A DNA stretch of 12,821 nucleotides, taken from Candidatus Eiseniibacteriota bacterium (GTDB lineage Bacteria > Eisenbacteria > RBG-16-71-46 > JAGVPR01). This document shows, one piece after another, positions 1 through 6,763 of this stretch. The stretch's first letter is position 1; the number at the start of each line of letters is the position of its first letter. The stretch is taken from assembly GCA_020052115.1 (NCBI GenBank), contig JAGVPR010000063.1, positions 1 through 12,821 of the forward strand, written 5' to 3'. The notes under the pieces are model-generated. The model was not told the DNA's origin. It ran no database searches and worked only from the letters and a program-made list of their open reading frames with translations. The translations under genes were made by a program, and so were the position numbers.

Positions 1-306
1 CGCCGCCGCTTCGGGAGATACGCCGCGGCGCCGGATGGGCTCGCGTGCCTCGCCGACGACGGCCGGCACGCCGAGTTGTTGGGCCGTTTCCCGGACGAAG
101 CGCGCGTCTTCGTCGGCGTCACTTCCGCGCAATCGGTGATGGAAGTGCGCGACGGAGAGCGTGAAGGGAAACCCGGCCGCCAGCTCGCTCAGAAGATGCA
201 GCAACGCGACCGAATCCGGTCCTCCCGAGACGGCGACGAGCAACCGTGATCCGGGCCCGATAGCGCACGGCCCGCGAAGCGCGCGGGCGACGGCGGTGGT
301 GAGCAT
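1..306 (-). CDS. tilS: tRNA(Ile)-lysidine synthase, N-terminal part (cut by window edge)
   Basis: This is the first 102 codons of a cytoplasmic PP-loop ATPase that converts the wobble cytidine of tRNA-Ile(CAU) to lysidine, so that the tRNA reads AUA. The translated piece has the PP-loop SGGPDS at residues 27-32, preceded by the hydrophobic strand LLVAV, and the TilS-type HFHHRLRG block at 55-61 followed by an acidic stretch (SDADEDARFV). That HHxLRG block separates TilS from other PP-loop enzymes such as TtcA or GuaA. The family is usually 320-460 aa, so about three quarters lies outside the window. I chose the ATG at 306: there is no obvious Shine-Dalgarno, and a GTG at 330 in the same frame is less likely. 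It follows the sugar dehydrogenase by 41 nt on the same strand, so read-through is possible but functionally the two look unrelated. Confidence 0.93.
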   Translation of the reverse strand, partial: MLTTAVARALRGPCAIGPGSRLLVAVSGGPDSVALLHLLSELAAGFPFTLSVAHFHHRLRGSDADEDARFVRETAQQLGVPAVVGEAREPIRRRGVSPEAAA

Positions 307-347
307 TTTCGCTGGGGTGGAGTTTACCACCGCTGCGGCCGGACGTC

Positions 348-3300
348 CTACCTGAGGTAGAAGAGCTTCGTGCCGGCCTTGAAGCTTCCGGCCCGCATCC
401 GGCAGAAGTAGAGGCCGCTCGCGATCCCCTTCGGCTCGAATGCGACTTCGTGCGGCCCCGCGGGCTGCACCTGATCCACGAGCACGGCCACGAGCTCGCC
501 GGCCACGGTGAACACCTCCAGCCGCACGCGCTCCTGCCTCGGAATCACGTACCGCACCGTCGTCCTCGGATTGAACGGGTTTGGATAGGTTTGCGAGAGC
601 TCGTATCCCGCCGGCGGCGGTCCCTCCGGAACGATCTCCGGCACCCCGACAATACCGGTGCTCGCGACCGGCGTGTTCATGTCGGCCTGGATCTCCGCCG
701 GCGACAGGGCCCTGCTGTAGACGCGGATTTCGTCAATGACCCCGCTGAAGTGGAAGCCCCCGAGCCTTCGGCCGATATTCACGTCCAGGGCCGGGTCGTA
801 TTGCGACGCCGGGATCGTTCCGAGCAGCACGCCGTTGTCCAGATCGCCGTTGACGTAGGTGTCCAGCGTCTGCGAGGCCGCGTCGTAAACTCCCGCGACG
901 TAGTACCAGGCGTCGAGGGACCGGACGGTAGCGCTGTGGCGCGCCGTATACGAGCCGGGGCCGCCCGATACCGCCATGCCGAAGGTATGAACTCCGGTGT
1001 CGGGGCTCGTCTTCAGTTGCCACCCCGAAACATCGCCGGACTTCGCGATGATCTGGCCGTCATCCACCGGATTCGTCGCCGCCTTCACCCAGGCGCTCAA
1101 CGTCAGGCTGCCGGTCAGATGCAGCAGCGAGGGATTCCCGAGATTGACGTAGGAACTCGCGCCGTCGAAGGACAGCGCGCCCCCGTACCTCCCGCCGGTG
1201 ATCCAGGTCGCGCCCTGGATCGTCCCCGTGAGCCCGTGGCCCGACGCATCGGTCACGACGGGCCCCACGCCCTCATCGAAGCCGTACGCGGCGACCAACC
1301 CGCCGACCGTCACGGTGCCCGTGATCGCGTTGTCGGTTTCGTCGGTCTCGAACTGATCGTCGGCGGAATCCGCCACGAATTCGATCGCATGCGCTCCAAG
1401 CGGCAGGGATCCGATTGGGACCACGACATCGAGGCTGTCACCATCGGGGATCGGCGCGAGCGTCCCGCTCGCCAGGACAACCGCTCCCTCGCGCACCTCG
1501 AACGCGGACTCCGACGACCCCACCTCGCCGATGCTCCGTACGCGGGCGATGACCTGTATGGGCGCGCCACCAAGAGGCACGGCGGGGTTGAACGAGATCG
1601 ACACGGGAACCAGGTTCAACCGCGGCCACACGCTCACGGAATCCAGCGCCGTCAGCGCGCCCTGAGTGACCGAGAGGCGGATCCGCAAGTGGTACGCCTC
1701 GCCGTCGTTCGGCGTGGACGGAAGGAACGACGTGGACAGTCCGTAGTATGTCTCGGCCGCGGGGTGAACATGGTTGTTGTGATGAAGATCTATGTCCCAG
1801 CGGTAAGTGGCCGGCCCCTGGGTCGTATCCACTTGTGTCGCGAGCAGGGCCAGCGGCTCATTCTGGAGGAAGGTCGAGCTGTCCGGCGGCGCCACGATGC
1901 TCCCCGGAGGAGGCACCTGCCCCGCGACGACGTCGAACGCGGCGAGGCTGCTTCCGCCGTTCCCGTCACTGACCGTGACGGTCGCCTGGTACGCGCCCGG
2001 AGTCGTGTAGGTGTACGTCGTGTCCGCGCTGTGCGAGATGCCGCCGTCTCCGAAATCCCAGAGATAGGTCAGCGGATCGTCCTCCGGATCCGTTGACCCG
2101 GATGCGATCGCGGTCACCGTCAGTGGGACGTAGCCCGCCGCGGGGTCCACGGAGGCGTTCACGACAGGAGGGAGATTACCCGATGAGTAGCGGATCCTCC
2201 GCAGAGAATTCGTGTTGATGTCAATGTAGTACAAGTCGCCGGTCACGGGATCGGCCTCGACGTCCACGACGCCGCCGGCGCCCTCGATGAACGTGTCCGT
2301 CGCGACGACGTTGTCGTTCGCGTCCACCTGGATCCGCCGGATCCAGCCGAGCCCGTAGTCCGCGACGTAATACGCGCCCCGATAGGCCACAGGATACGAT
2401 GTGCCCGTGTAGAACGCCCCGCCGATCGAGCAGTTGCCCACCCAGCCGGCGGGATTGGAGTTGGCTCCGTTGCCGTGATCCCACCACAGGGCCGGTGCGG
2501 TCTCGGACCGCGGATTCTCCGCGCTCGTATCCGCCGGGCAGAGCACGTTCGGGTTCGGATAGAACGTCGAGGTCGCTGCCTGGTAGCCCGGCTGACCGTA
2601 GGCGCCTTCGAAGCAGGGCCACCCGAAATTGAGGCCGCCTTCCTTGGCGATGCTCAGCTCCTCGGTCGTGTTCCACCCGACGTCGCCGATGTAGAGCACG
2701 CCCGGCTGCCCCGCGGCGGGATCGGTGCTGCCGGTGCCGGGCCGGATCGAGAACCGGAATGGATTGCGCAGCCCGTACGCCCACACTCGCGAGCGATCGG
2801 AGACCGGGTTCCCGTCCCAGTACGGATTCGAAGCGAGGCCGTGTCCGGTCTCCTTGTCAACACGCAGGATCTTGCCGTCCATGCTGTTGAGCGTGCGGGC
2901 CCTGAAGGCTCCGATGTCCTCGGCCGGATCGGTCCTTCCCGGCCCGAACGAACTCGGCGGATCCCATCCGCCCGTGTCCACTCCGTCGGCGTTGGCGGCG
3001 TCGCCGGAGCCGATCAGCAGCGTCTTGTCCTGGGCGACGCGAAGGGTCGCCACCATGTGGTGGCGATTCGAGGGAGGCTCCGGGATCCCCGATTCCCACG
3101 TCGCGCCGATGAGGATCTGGCGAGTGGCGAGATCGAGCACGTCCGGGTTTCCAACGCTCGTTTGATAACGCTCGAGTCTGCCGAAGGCGCCGACGTTGAC
3201 ATCGGCGCCGTCGCTGTCGGGGTCGGCTGTGTAGAGCAGGTAGACCCACCGGCTCGCGGGAAAGTCCGGGTCGAAGACCACGCCGTGCAGCCCGCGGTCG

Positions 3301-3611
3301 TCGTTGGACAGCACTTTCACCGAGAGATCGATGAACGGGGTGGACAGCTTGACTCCGCCCGCCGTGACGACCCAGACCCGCCCTTCCTTCTCGACGACGA
3401 GTCTCCGGCCGTCGGGAACGAACACGATCAACGACGGAAGGCTGAAGGACGCCGTCGGAAACGCATCCTCGATGAAGAAGCCCGGCGGCGCCGTCTGCGA
3501 AAAGACCGGGCGCGGCGTCACGCCGACGAAGGCAGCCGCGGCGAGGACCGGAAGAAACTTCAGTGCGCCGATCTTGGACGCGGTCCTTGGCAGATGCAGC
3601 ATTCTCGACAT
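348..3611 (-). CDS. Secreted PQQ-type (glucose/sorbosone) sugar dehydrogenase with PKD, CARDB, LamG and C-terminal sorting domain
   Basis: The 1087-aa protein is predicted to be exported and to oxidise sugars or aldoses with PQQ outside the cytoplasm. Seen: a basic start and hydrophobic core ending FSQ-T near residue 39 (signal peptide); a GSDH-type six-bladed propeller about 45-475, with GLHGVVFDPDF (107-117), LNSMDGKILRVD (241-252), GLRNPFRFS (280-288) and GLNFGWPCFEG (326-336); a PKD domain about 483-562 (YLWDFGDG); a linker domain with a His cluster HHNNHVHP (610-617); a CARDB-like Ig domain about 667-768; a LamG-like lectin fold about 772-972; and a C-terminal FlgD-like/type IX-style tail about 1003-1087 (YPNPFNP, then SGLYFCRM). 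The open frame runs back to a GTG at 3719, with another ATG at 3647. I chose the ATG at 3611 because it begins the signal peptide and has AGGGGG 9 nt upstream. PQQ dependence, substrate and secretion route follow from family membership only. Confidence 0.9.
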   Translation of the reverse strand: MSRMLHLPRTASKIGALKFLPVLAAAAFVGVTPRPVFSQTAPPGFFIEDAFPTASFSLPSLIVFVPDGRRLVVEKEGRVWVVTAGGVKLSTPFIDLSVKVLSNDDRGLHGVVFDPDFPASRWVYLLYTADPDSDGADVNVGAFGRLERYQTSVGNPDVLDLATRQILIGATWESGIPEPPSNRHHMVATLRVAQDKTLLIGSGDAANADGVDTGGWDPPSSFGPGRTDPAEDIGAFRARTLNSMDGKILRVDKETGHGLASNPYWDGNPVSDRSRVWAYGLRNPFRFSIRPGTGSTDPAAGQPGVLYIGDVGWNTTEELSIAKEGGLNFGWPCFEGAYGQPGYQAATSTFYPNPNVLCPADTSAENPRSETAPALWWDHGNGANSNPAGWVGNCSIGGAFYTGTSYPVAYRGAYYVADYGLGWIRRIQVDANDNVVATDTFIEGAGGVVDVEADPVTGDLYYIDINTNSLRRIRYSSGNLPPVVNASVDPAAGYVPLTVTAIASGSTDPEDDPLTYLWDFGDGGISHSADTTYTYTTPGAYQATVTVSDGNGGSSLAAFDVVAGQVPPPGSIVAPPDSSTFLQNEPLALLATQVDTTQGPATYRWDIDLHHNNHVHPAAETYYGLSTSFLPSTPNDGEAYHLRIRLSVTQGALTALDSVSVWPRLNLVPVSISFNPAVPLGGAPIQVIARVRSIGEVGSSESAFEVREGAVVLASGTLAPIPDGDSLDVVVPIGSLPLGAHAIEFVADSADDQFETDETDNAITGTVTVGGLVAAYGFDEGVGPVVTDASGHGLTGTIQGATWITGGRYGGALSFDGASSYVNLGNPSLLHLTGSLTLSAWVKAATNPVDDGQIIAKSGDVSGWQLKTSPDTGVHTFGMAVSGGPGSYTARHSATVRSLDAWYYVAGVYDAASQTLDTYVNGDLDNGVLLGTIPASQYDPALDVNIGRRLGGFHFSGVIDEIRVYSRALSPAEIQADMNTPVASTGIVGVPEIVPEGPPPAGYELSQTYPNPFNPRTTVRYVIPRQERVRLEVFTVAGELVAVLVDQVQPAGPHEVAFEPKGIASGLYFCRMRAGSFKAGTKLFYLR

Positions 3612-3620
3612 GCGCGCAAA

Positions 3621-3626
3621 CCCCCT
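3621..3626 (-). promoter_or_regulatory. Ribosome binding site AGGGGG for the sugar dehydrogenase
   Basis: AGGGGG lies 9 nt upstream of the ATG at 3611 on the minus strand. It helps decide between three in-frame starts (3719 GTG, 3647 ATG, 3611 ATG): only the last has both a purine-rich site at good spacing and an N-terminus that reads as a signal peptide. Confidence 0.5.
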
Positions 3627-3770
3627 GGCACAGCGAAAGGAGATCATGAGGTCCTGGTCGGCTGGGTCCTTGCTCGAAGGCCGTCGGCCTCCTGAATCGG
3701 CGGGGCGGCTGACGGACACCCATGAGTGTGCCTGGCGCGGGAGGCGATGTCAAAGGAGCTGGAGATCCGG

Positions 3771-3799
3771 AATGCACTTGCTAGTTTTCGAAATGCCAA
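3771..3799 (-). promoter_or_regulatory. Possible promoter for the sugar dehydrogenase
   Basis: On the minus strand TTGGCA (3799-3794) is followed after 17 nt by TGCATT (3776-3771). The -35-like box matches sigma70 consensus at four of six positions and the -10-like box at only three of six, but spacing is ideal and the site sits in the AT-rich patch of the gap. It would give a leader of about 150 nt before the ATG at 3611. The organism's sigma-factor preferences are unknown, so this is a weak call. Confidence 0.22.
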
Positions 3800-3846
3800 A
3801 TGCGGGCAAGCAGACTCGGAGGGGAGGTGGAGGCGATGAAACGCCC

Positions 3847-4386
3847 TCAGATGGCGGAGGGATCGAAGTCTCGACAGTCTCGGTCCCGATCCGAGATCAC
3901 CAAGACATCGGCGAGCCACTCGATCCCGAAAACGGGGTCGTTCCAGCGGAATCCCCGGGACGATTCGGGATGATAGGCCACCGACATCTGGTAGAAGATC
4001 TCCGTGTCATCCTCGAGCGTGAGGAATCCGTGCGCGAACCCCTCGGGCACGTAGAGCATCCGCCCATCCGAAGGGTTCATCACGATCGCGAGGTGACGCC
4101 TGAACGTGACGGATGCGGGGCGGATATCAATGATGACGTCGTGGATCGAGCCTCTCGTGCAACGGATCAGCTTCGCCTCTTCGTGGGGCCGGGCCTGGTA
4201 GTGCATCCCTCTCAGCGTCCCCTTCTTCTCATTGAAGGAGACGCTGCACTGGGCGAGCTGCGGGTTCAAGCCGTGGGTCCGGAATTCGTCACGGCACCAC
4301 GAGCGCGCGAAGAAGCCCCGTTCATCCTCGAGCTTCTCCATCTCGACGATGAAGGCCCCCGCGAGCGGCGCCGCCTTGAAGATCAC
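3847..4386 (-). CDS. rfbC: RmlC-like dTDP-4-dehydrorhamnose 3,5-epimerase family protein
   Basis: This 179-aa cupin epimerase inverts C3 and/or C5 of an NDP-4-keto-6-deoxyhexose in the cytoplasm. Compared with Salmonella RmlC from memory, all key positions are present: the catalytic His in LRGMHYQ (H62), the Lys in AKLIRC (K72), tyrosines Y132 and Y138 (IFYQM, VAYHP), the Asp of the catalytic dyad in ISDRD (D168), the DERGFF block (21-26) and PEGFAHGF (114-121). Length is normal for the family (about 180). The frame is open upstream to 4434, but I chose the GTG at 4386: it overlaps the TGA of the methyltransferase as GTGA and has GAGG 8 nt upstream. It is the last gene of the operon. The nucleotide carrier need not be dTDP; the only nucleotidyltransferase here looks CTP-type. 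Whether it epimerises one or both carbons cannot be read from the sequence. Confidence 0.9.
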   Translation of the reverse strand: MIFKAAPLAGAFIVEMEKLEDERGFFARSWCRDEFRTHGLNPQLAQCSVSFNEKKGTLRGMHYQARPHEEAKLIRCTRGSIHDVIIDIRPASVTFRRHLAIVMNPSDGRMLYVPEGFAHGFLTLEDDTEIFYQMSVAYHPESSRGFRWNDPVFGIEWLADVLVISDRDRDCRDFDPSAI

Positions 4387-5666
4387 GGATAGATCCTCAC
4401 CTCGGGGATCGGCACCACGAACCGGCCGCCCCACTCGCGGATGTAGGACATTTGCGCCATGATCTCATCCTTGATGTTCCAGGGCAGGATCAGGATGTAG
4501 TCGGGCCGCCTCTCGCGAATCGCATCCGGATGCAGGATCGGGATGTGAGTCCCCGGCAGGAAGCGCCCCTGCTTGTACGGGCTCCGATCCACGGTGAATT
4601 CCAGGAAGTCCGAGCGGATGCCGCAGTAGTTCAGCAGCGTATTCCCCTTGCCCGGCGCTCCGTACCCGGCGATGGACAGCCCTTCGCGCTTCGCGCCGAT
4701 GAGGAACTCGAGGAGCCGGCGCTTGGTCTCTTTCACGCGCTCGGCGAACGTCGCGTAGCGTTCGATTGACAAGAACCCGTCGGCAGTCTCGCGCTCGACC
4801 ATCTCGGCGACGCGGGCGGTCACCGGCCTCGAATCGTCGGCGGCGTGACGCGCGAAGAGCCGCAGGGATCCGCCGTGCGTCCAGAGCTCCTCGACGTCGA
4901 AGAGCGTCAGCCCGTGCGCGGCGAAGATCTTCTGCGCCGTGATGAAAGAGAAGTAAGAGAAATGCTCGTGGTAGATGGTGTCGAACTGGTTCCCCTCCAT
5001 GAGGCGCTCGAGGTGCGGGAATTCGATCGTGGCGACCCCGCGCGGCTTGAGGAGTAGTGTGATCCCCGCGACGAAGTCGTTGAGATCCGGCACCTGCGCG
5101 AGGACGTTGTTGGCGACGACGAGGTCGGCCCGCTTGCCGGAAGTTGCCAGCTCGCTCGCCAGCTCGCGCCCGAAGAACCGCACGACGGTCGGAATGCCTG
5201 CCTTCACCGCGACGGCGGCCACGTTCGCCGCCGGTTCCACCCCGAGGACCGGGATCCCGCGCTTCACGAAATACTGCAGGAGGTAGCCGTCGTTGCTCGC
5301 CAGCTCGACGACCAGGCTCTGTGAGCCCAGACCGAACCGCTCGATCATGAGATCCGTGTACTTTTTCGCATGATCGAGCCATGCGGTGGAGTAGGACGAG
5401 AAGTAAGCGTATTCGGTGAAGAGGGCTTCGGGAGTCACGTACTCATCGAGCTGCACCAGGTAGCACTCATGACATAGACGCACGTGGAGCGGGTAGAAGG
5501 GCTCCATCTCGTTGAGCTCAGCCGCCGTTCGGTAGCTCTCACAGGGCGGCGACATCCCCAGATCCACGAAGGTGTGCCGCAGCGCCGCGCCGCAGAACCG
5601 GCAGCGCGGCCCGGCCTCGGAGCCCGCGCCCTTCAGAGATCCTTCCTCCGATTGCACGCCGCTCAT
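4383..5666 (-). CDS. NDP-sugar C-methyltransferase (TylC3/TcaB9/NovU-type, SAM-dependent)
   Basis: The 427-aa protein has the three-part build of sugar C-methyltransferases: an N-terminal zinc-binding domain (Methyltransf_13) with C22-x2-C25 and C65-x2-C68, a class I SAM domain with VELASNDGYLL at 120-130, and a C-terminal Rossmann-like domain (Methyltransf_14) with GYGAPGKGNTLLNY at 334-347. The YHEHFSYFS segment (232-240) matches the His/Glu/Tyr active-site loop known from TcaB9-type enzymes, which methylate a carbon next to the keto group of an NDP-4-keto-6-deoxysugar. The open frame extends back to 6086, but that part only shadows the SDR gene. The ATG at 5666 overlaps the SDR stop as ATGA and has GGAG 6 nt upstream. 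It sits between an SDR and an RmlC-like epimerase, which fits branched-sugar synthesis. Methylated carbon and nucleotide carrier are unknown. Confidence 0.9.
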   Translation of the reverse strand: MSGVQSEEGSLKGAGSEAGPRCRFCGAALRHTFVDLGMSPPCESYRTAAELNEMEPFYPLHVRLCHECYLVQLDEYVTPEALFTEYAYFSSYSTAWLDHAKKYTDLMIERFGLGSQSLVVELASNDGYLLQYFVKRGIPVLGVEPAANVAAVAVKAGIPTVVRFFGRELASELATSGKRADLVVANNVLAQVPDLNDFVAGITLLLKPRGVATIEFPHLERLMEGNQFDTIYHEHFSYFSFITAQKIFAAHGLTLFDVEELWTHGGSLRLFARHAADDSRPVTARVAEMVERETADGFLSIERYATFAERVKETKRRLLEFLIGAKREGLSIAGYGAPGKGNTLLNYCGIRSDFLEFTVDRSPYKQGRFLPGTHIPILHPDAIRERRPDYILILPWNIKDEIMAQMSYIREWGGRFVVPIPEVRIYP

Positions 5667-6697
5667 CCCTTGCTCCACCGGAGGGTTCCGTCGAGCTGCC
5701 CGGTGCCGAGAAGCTTCTTGATGTGGTCTATCCTCTTGAAGCGCGGTCCCTCGAAATCCTCGAGCGCCAGCCCGACGCGCCGGTAGGATTCGAGCAGCTC
5801 CTCGGCGCCCTTTCGCGCGTTCCAGCGTGGCTTGAACTCCGGCAGCGCCTTCGCAACCACGCTGAAATCCACGCGATAGTTGCGCTTGTCCGGCCCGCCG
5901 CCCGGCGCGTACTTGATGGTGCAGCCGGGCACCGTCTCCCGGACGATCTCCGCCAGCTCCCGGACCTGGTAGTTCTCCTCGTTGATGCCGACGTTGAACG
6001 CCTTGTTGTGCACGACCTCCCGGGGCGCATCCAGGGCCGCGACAAACGCCCGCGAGATATCCTCGATGTGCACGAGCGGACGCCACGGCGTCCCGTCGCT
6101 CTTGATGAGGACCTTTCCCGTGGTGAACGCCCAGGCGACGAGGTTGTTGAGGACGAGATCGAACCGCATCCGCGGGGAGACGCCGTAGGCCGTCGCGTTT
6201 CGCAGAAAGACGGGGCTGAATCCGTCCCCGGCCAGAGCCTGAACGTCTCGCTCCACCATGACCTTCGACTCGCCGTACGGCGTCACGGGACTGAGCACGG
6301 CGGCTTCGGTGAGCCTATCGTCGCTTGCCGCGGCGCCGTAGAGGCTGCATGACGACGAGAAGATGAAACGCTCCGCCCCCGCCTCCTTCGCCAGAACGGC
6401 CAGCCGTACCGAGGCGGCGTGGTTGATCTCGTAGGTCAGCTGCGGGTTGAGATCGCCGAGCGGATCGTTCGAGAGCGCGGCGAGATGCAACACCGCGTAC
6501 ACGCCGCGGAAATCCGAAATGTCGGCATCCCGGATGTCCTTCCGGATGAGCGGGAAGCCGGTGGCCGCGTCGAGGAAGCCGCACTGCTCGTAGAGATCGC
6601 TGTCCATGCCGACGACGTCATATCCGCTCTCGATGAGCATGGGCGCCAACACCATGCCGATGTATCCGTGGGAGCCGGTCAACAACACCCTTCGCAC
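5663..6697 (-). CDS. NAD-dependent epimerase/dehydratase family protein (extended SDR), probable NDP-sugar 4-ketoreductase or epimerase
   Basis: The 344-aa protein is a full-length extended short-chain dehydrogenase. Seen: the nucleotide-binding TGSHGYIG (7-14), an acidic residue after strand 2 (D32) favouring NAD(H), HLAALSNDP (71-79), the Ser region FSSSCSLYG (113-121) and the catalytic YGESK (Y141, K145). The substrate-binding half carries RNATAYG, PWRPLVHIEDI and FNVG. Because the other genes here epimerise and C-methylate a 4-keto sugar, the simplest role is the final stereospecific 4-keto reduction. A 4-epimerase or decarboxylase-like role is also possible, since SDR reaction type cannot be assigned from motifs alone. 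The start is the GTG at 6697, fixed by a strong GGAGGG four nt upstream. It follows wzt after 66 nt, the largest gap in the operon, and its stop overlaps the methyltransferase start. Confidence 0.88.
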   Translation of the reverse strand: MRRVLLTGSHGYIGMVLAPMLIESGYDVVGMDSDLYEQCGFLDAATGFPLIRKDIRDADISDFRGVYAVLHLAALSNDPLGDLNPQLTYEINHAASVRLAVLAKEAGAERFIFSSSCSLYGAAASDDRLTEAAVLSPVTPYGESKVMVERDVQALAGDGFSPVFLRNATAYGVSPRMRFDLVLNNLVAWAFTTGKVLIKSDGTPWRPLVHIEDISRAFVAALDAPREVVHNKAFNVGINEENYQVRELAEIVRETVPGCTIKYAPGGGPDKRNYRVDFSVVAKALPEFKPRWNARKGAEELLESYRRVGLALEDFEGPRFKRIDHIKKLLGTGQLDGTLRWSKG

Positions 6698-6701
6698 TCA
6701 A

Positions 6702-6707
6702 CCCTCC
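6702..6707 (-). promoter_or_regulatory. Strong Shine-Dalgarno GGAGGG fixing a GTG start
   Basis: GGAGGG followed by TTGA precedes the GTG at 6697 on the minus strand. It is the strongest ribosome binding site in the window and lies after the only sizeable gap inside the operon, so the SDR gene can be translated independently, unlike the coupled genes around it. Confidence 0.7.
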
Positions 6708-6722
6708 GTGCCGGGAACGCGA

Positions 6723-6760
6723 CGGCCGCCCGACGGACGGCGCGCTGCTCCGGCCGCCCG
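6723..6760 (-). repeat. Hairpin and 10-bp direct repeat in the wzt-SDR gap
   Basis: The 10-mer CGGCCGCCCG (plus strand) occurs at 6723-6732 and again at 6751-6760, a 28-nt period. On the transcribed strand GCCGTCC-GTC-GGGCGGC (6741-6725) can fold into a 7-bp stem with one G-U pair and a 3-nt loop. No U-run follows, so it is not a typical terminator. It could be an RNA-processing or pausing site that sets different expression for the exporter and the sugar-modification genes, or simply chance in GC-rich spacer DNA. Confidence 0.35.
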
Positions 6761-6763
6761 AGG

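Larger units (their letters stand above)
3612..3846 (-). other. 235-nt intergenic gap between the polysaccharide operon and the sugar dehydrogenase
   Basis: This is the longest non-coding stretch in the window. It contains no convincing small gene on either strand. A patch at about 3776-3810 is clearly richer in A and T than anything else here and is the best place for a promoter. A short perfect inverted repeat AGGCC-GTC-GGCCT (3678-3690) could form a 5-bp hairpin, but no T-run follows it on the minus strand, so it is not a standard terminator. The gap separates the tightly packed operon from an apparently independent gene, so the dehydrogenase is probably its own transcription unit. Confidence 0.6.

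Noticed and set aside
316..331. Small hairpin GGTGG-TAAACT-CCACC between the dehydrogenase and tilS as a terminator
   Set aside because: The stem is only 5 bp and is followed by no T-run on the minus strand, so termination is not supported.
3678..3690. AGGCC-GTC-GGCCT palindrome as terminator or operator
   Set aside because: A 5-bp stem with no T-run, in a GC-rich region where such repeats arise often by chance.
450..3695. Plus-strand open frames (450-2096 and 2475-3695) opposite the sugar dehydrogenase
   Set aside because: They mirror the codon bias of the minus-strand gene, have no domain motifs, and the minus-strand protein shows clear domains over the whole range.
3304..4392. Plus-strand open frame spanning the 235-nt gap and antisense to the epimerase
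   Set aside because: It overlaps two real genes on the other strand and shows no recognisable family features or good ribosome binding site.
5667..6086. Extended methyltransferase frame back to 6086
   Set aside because: The extension shadows the SDR gene and lacks family features; the ATG at 5666 has a ribosome binding site and a coupled ATGA overlap.
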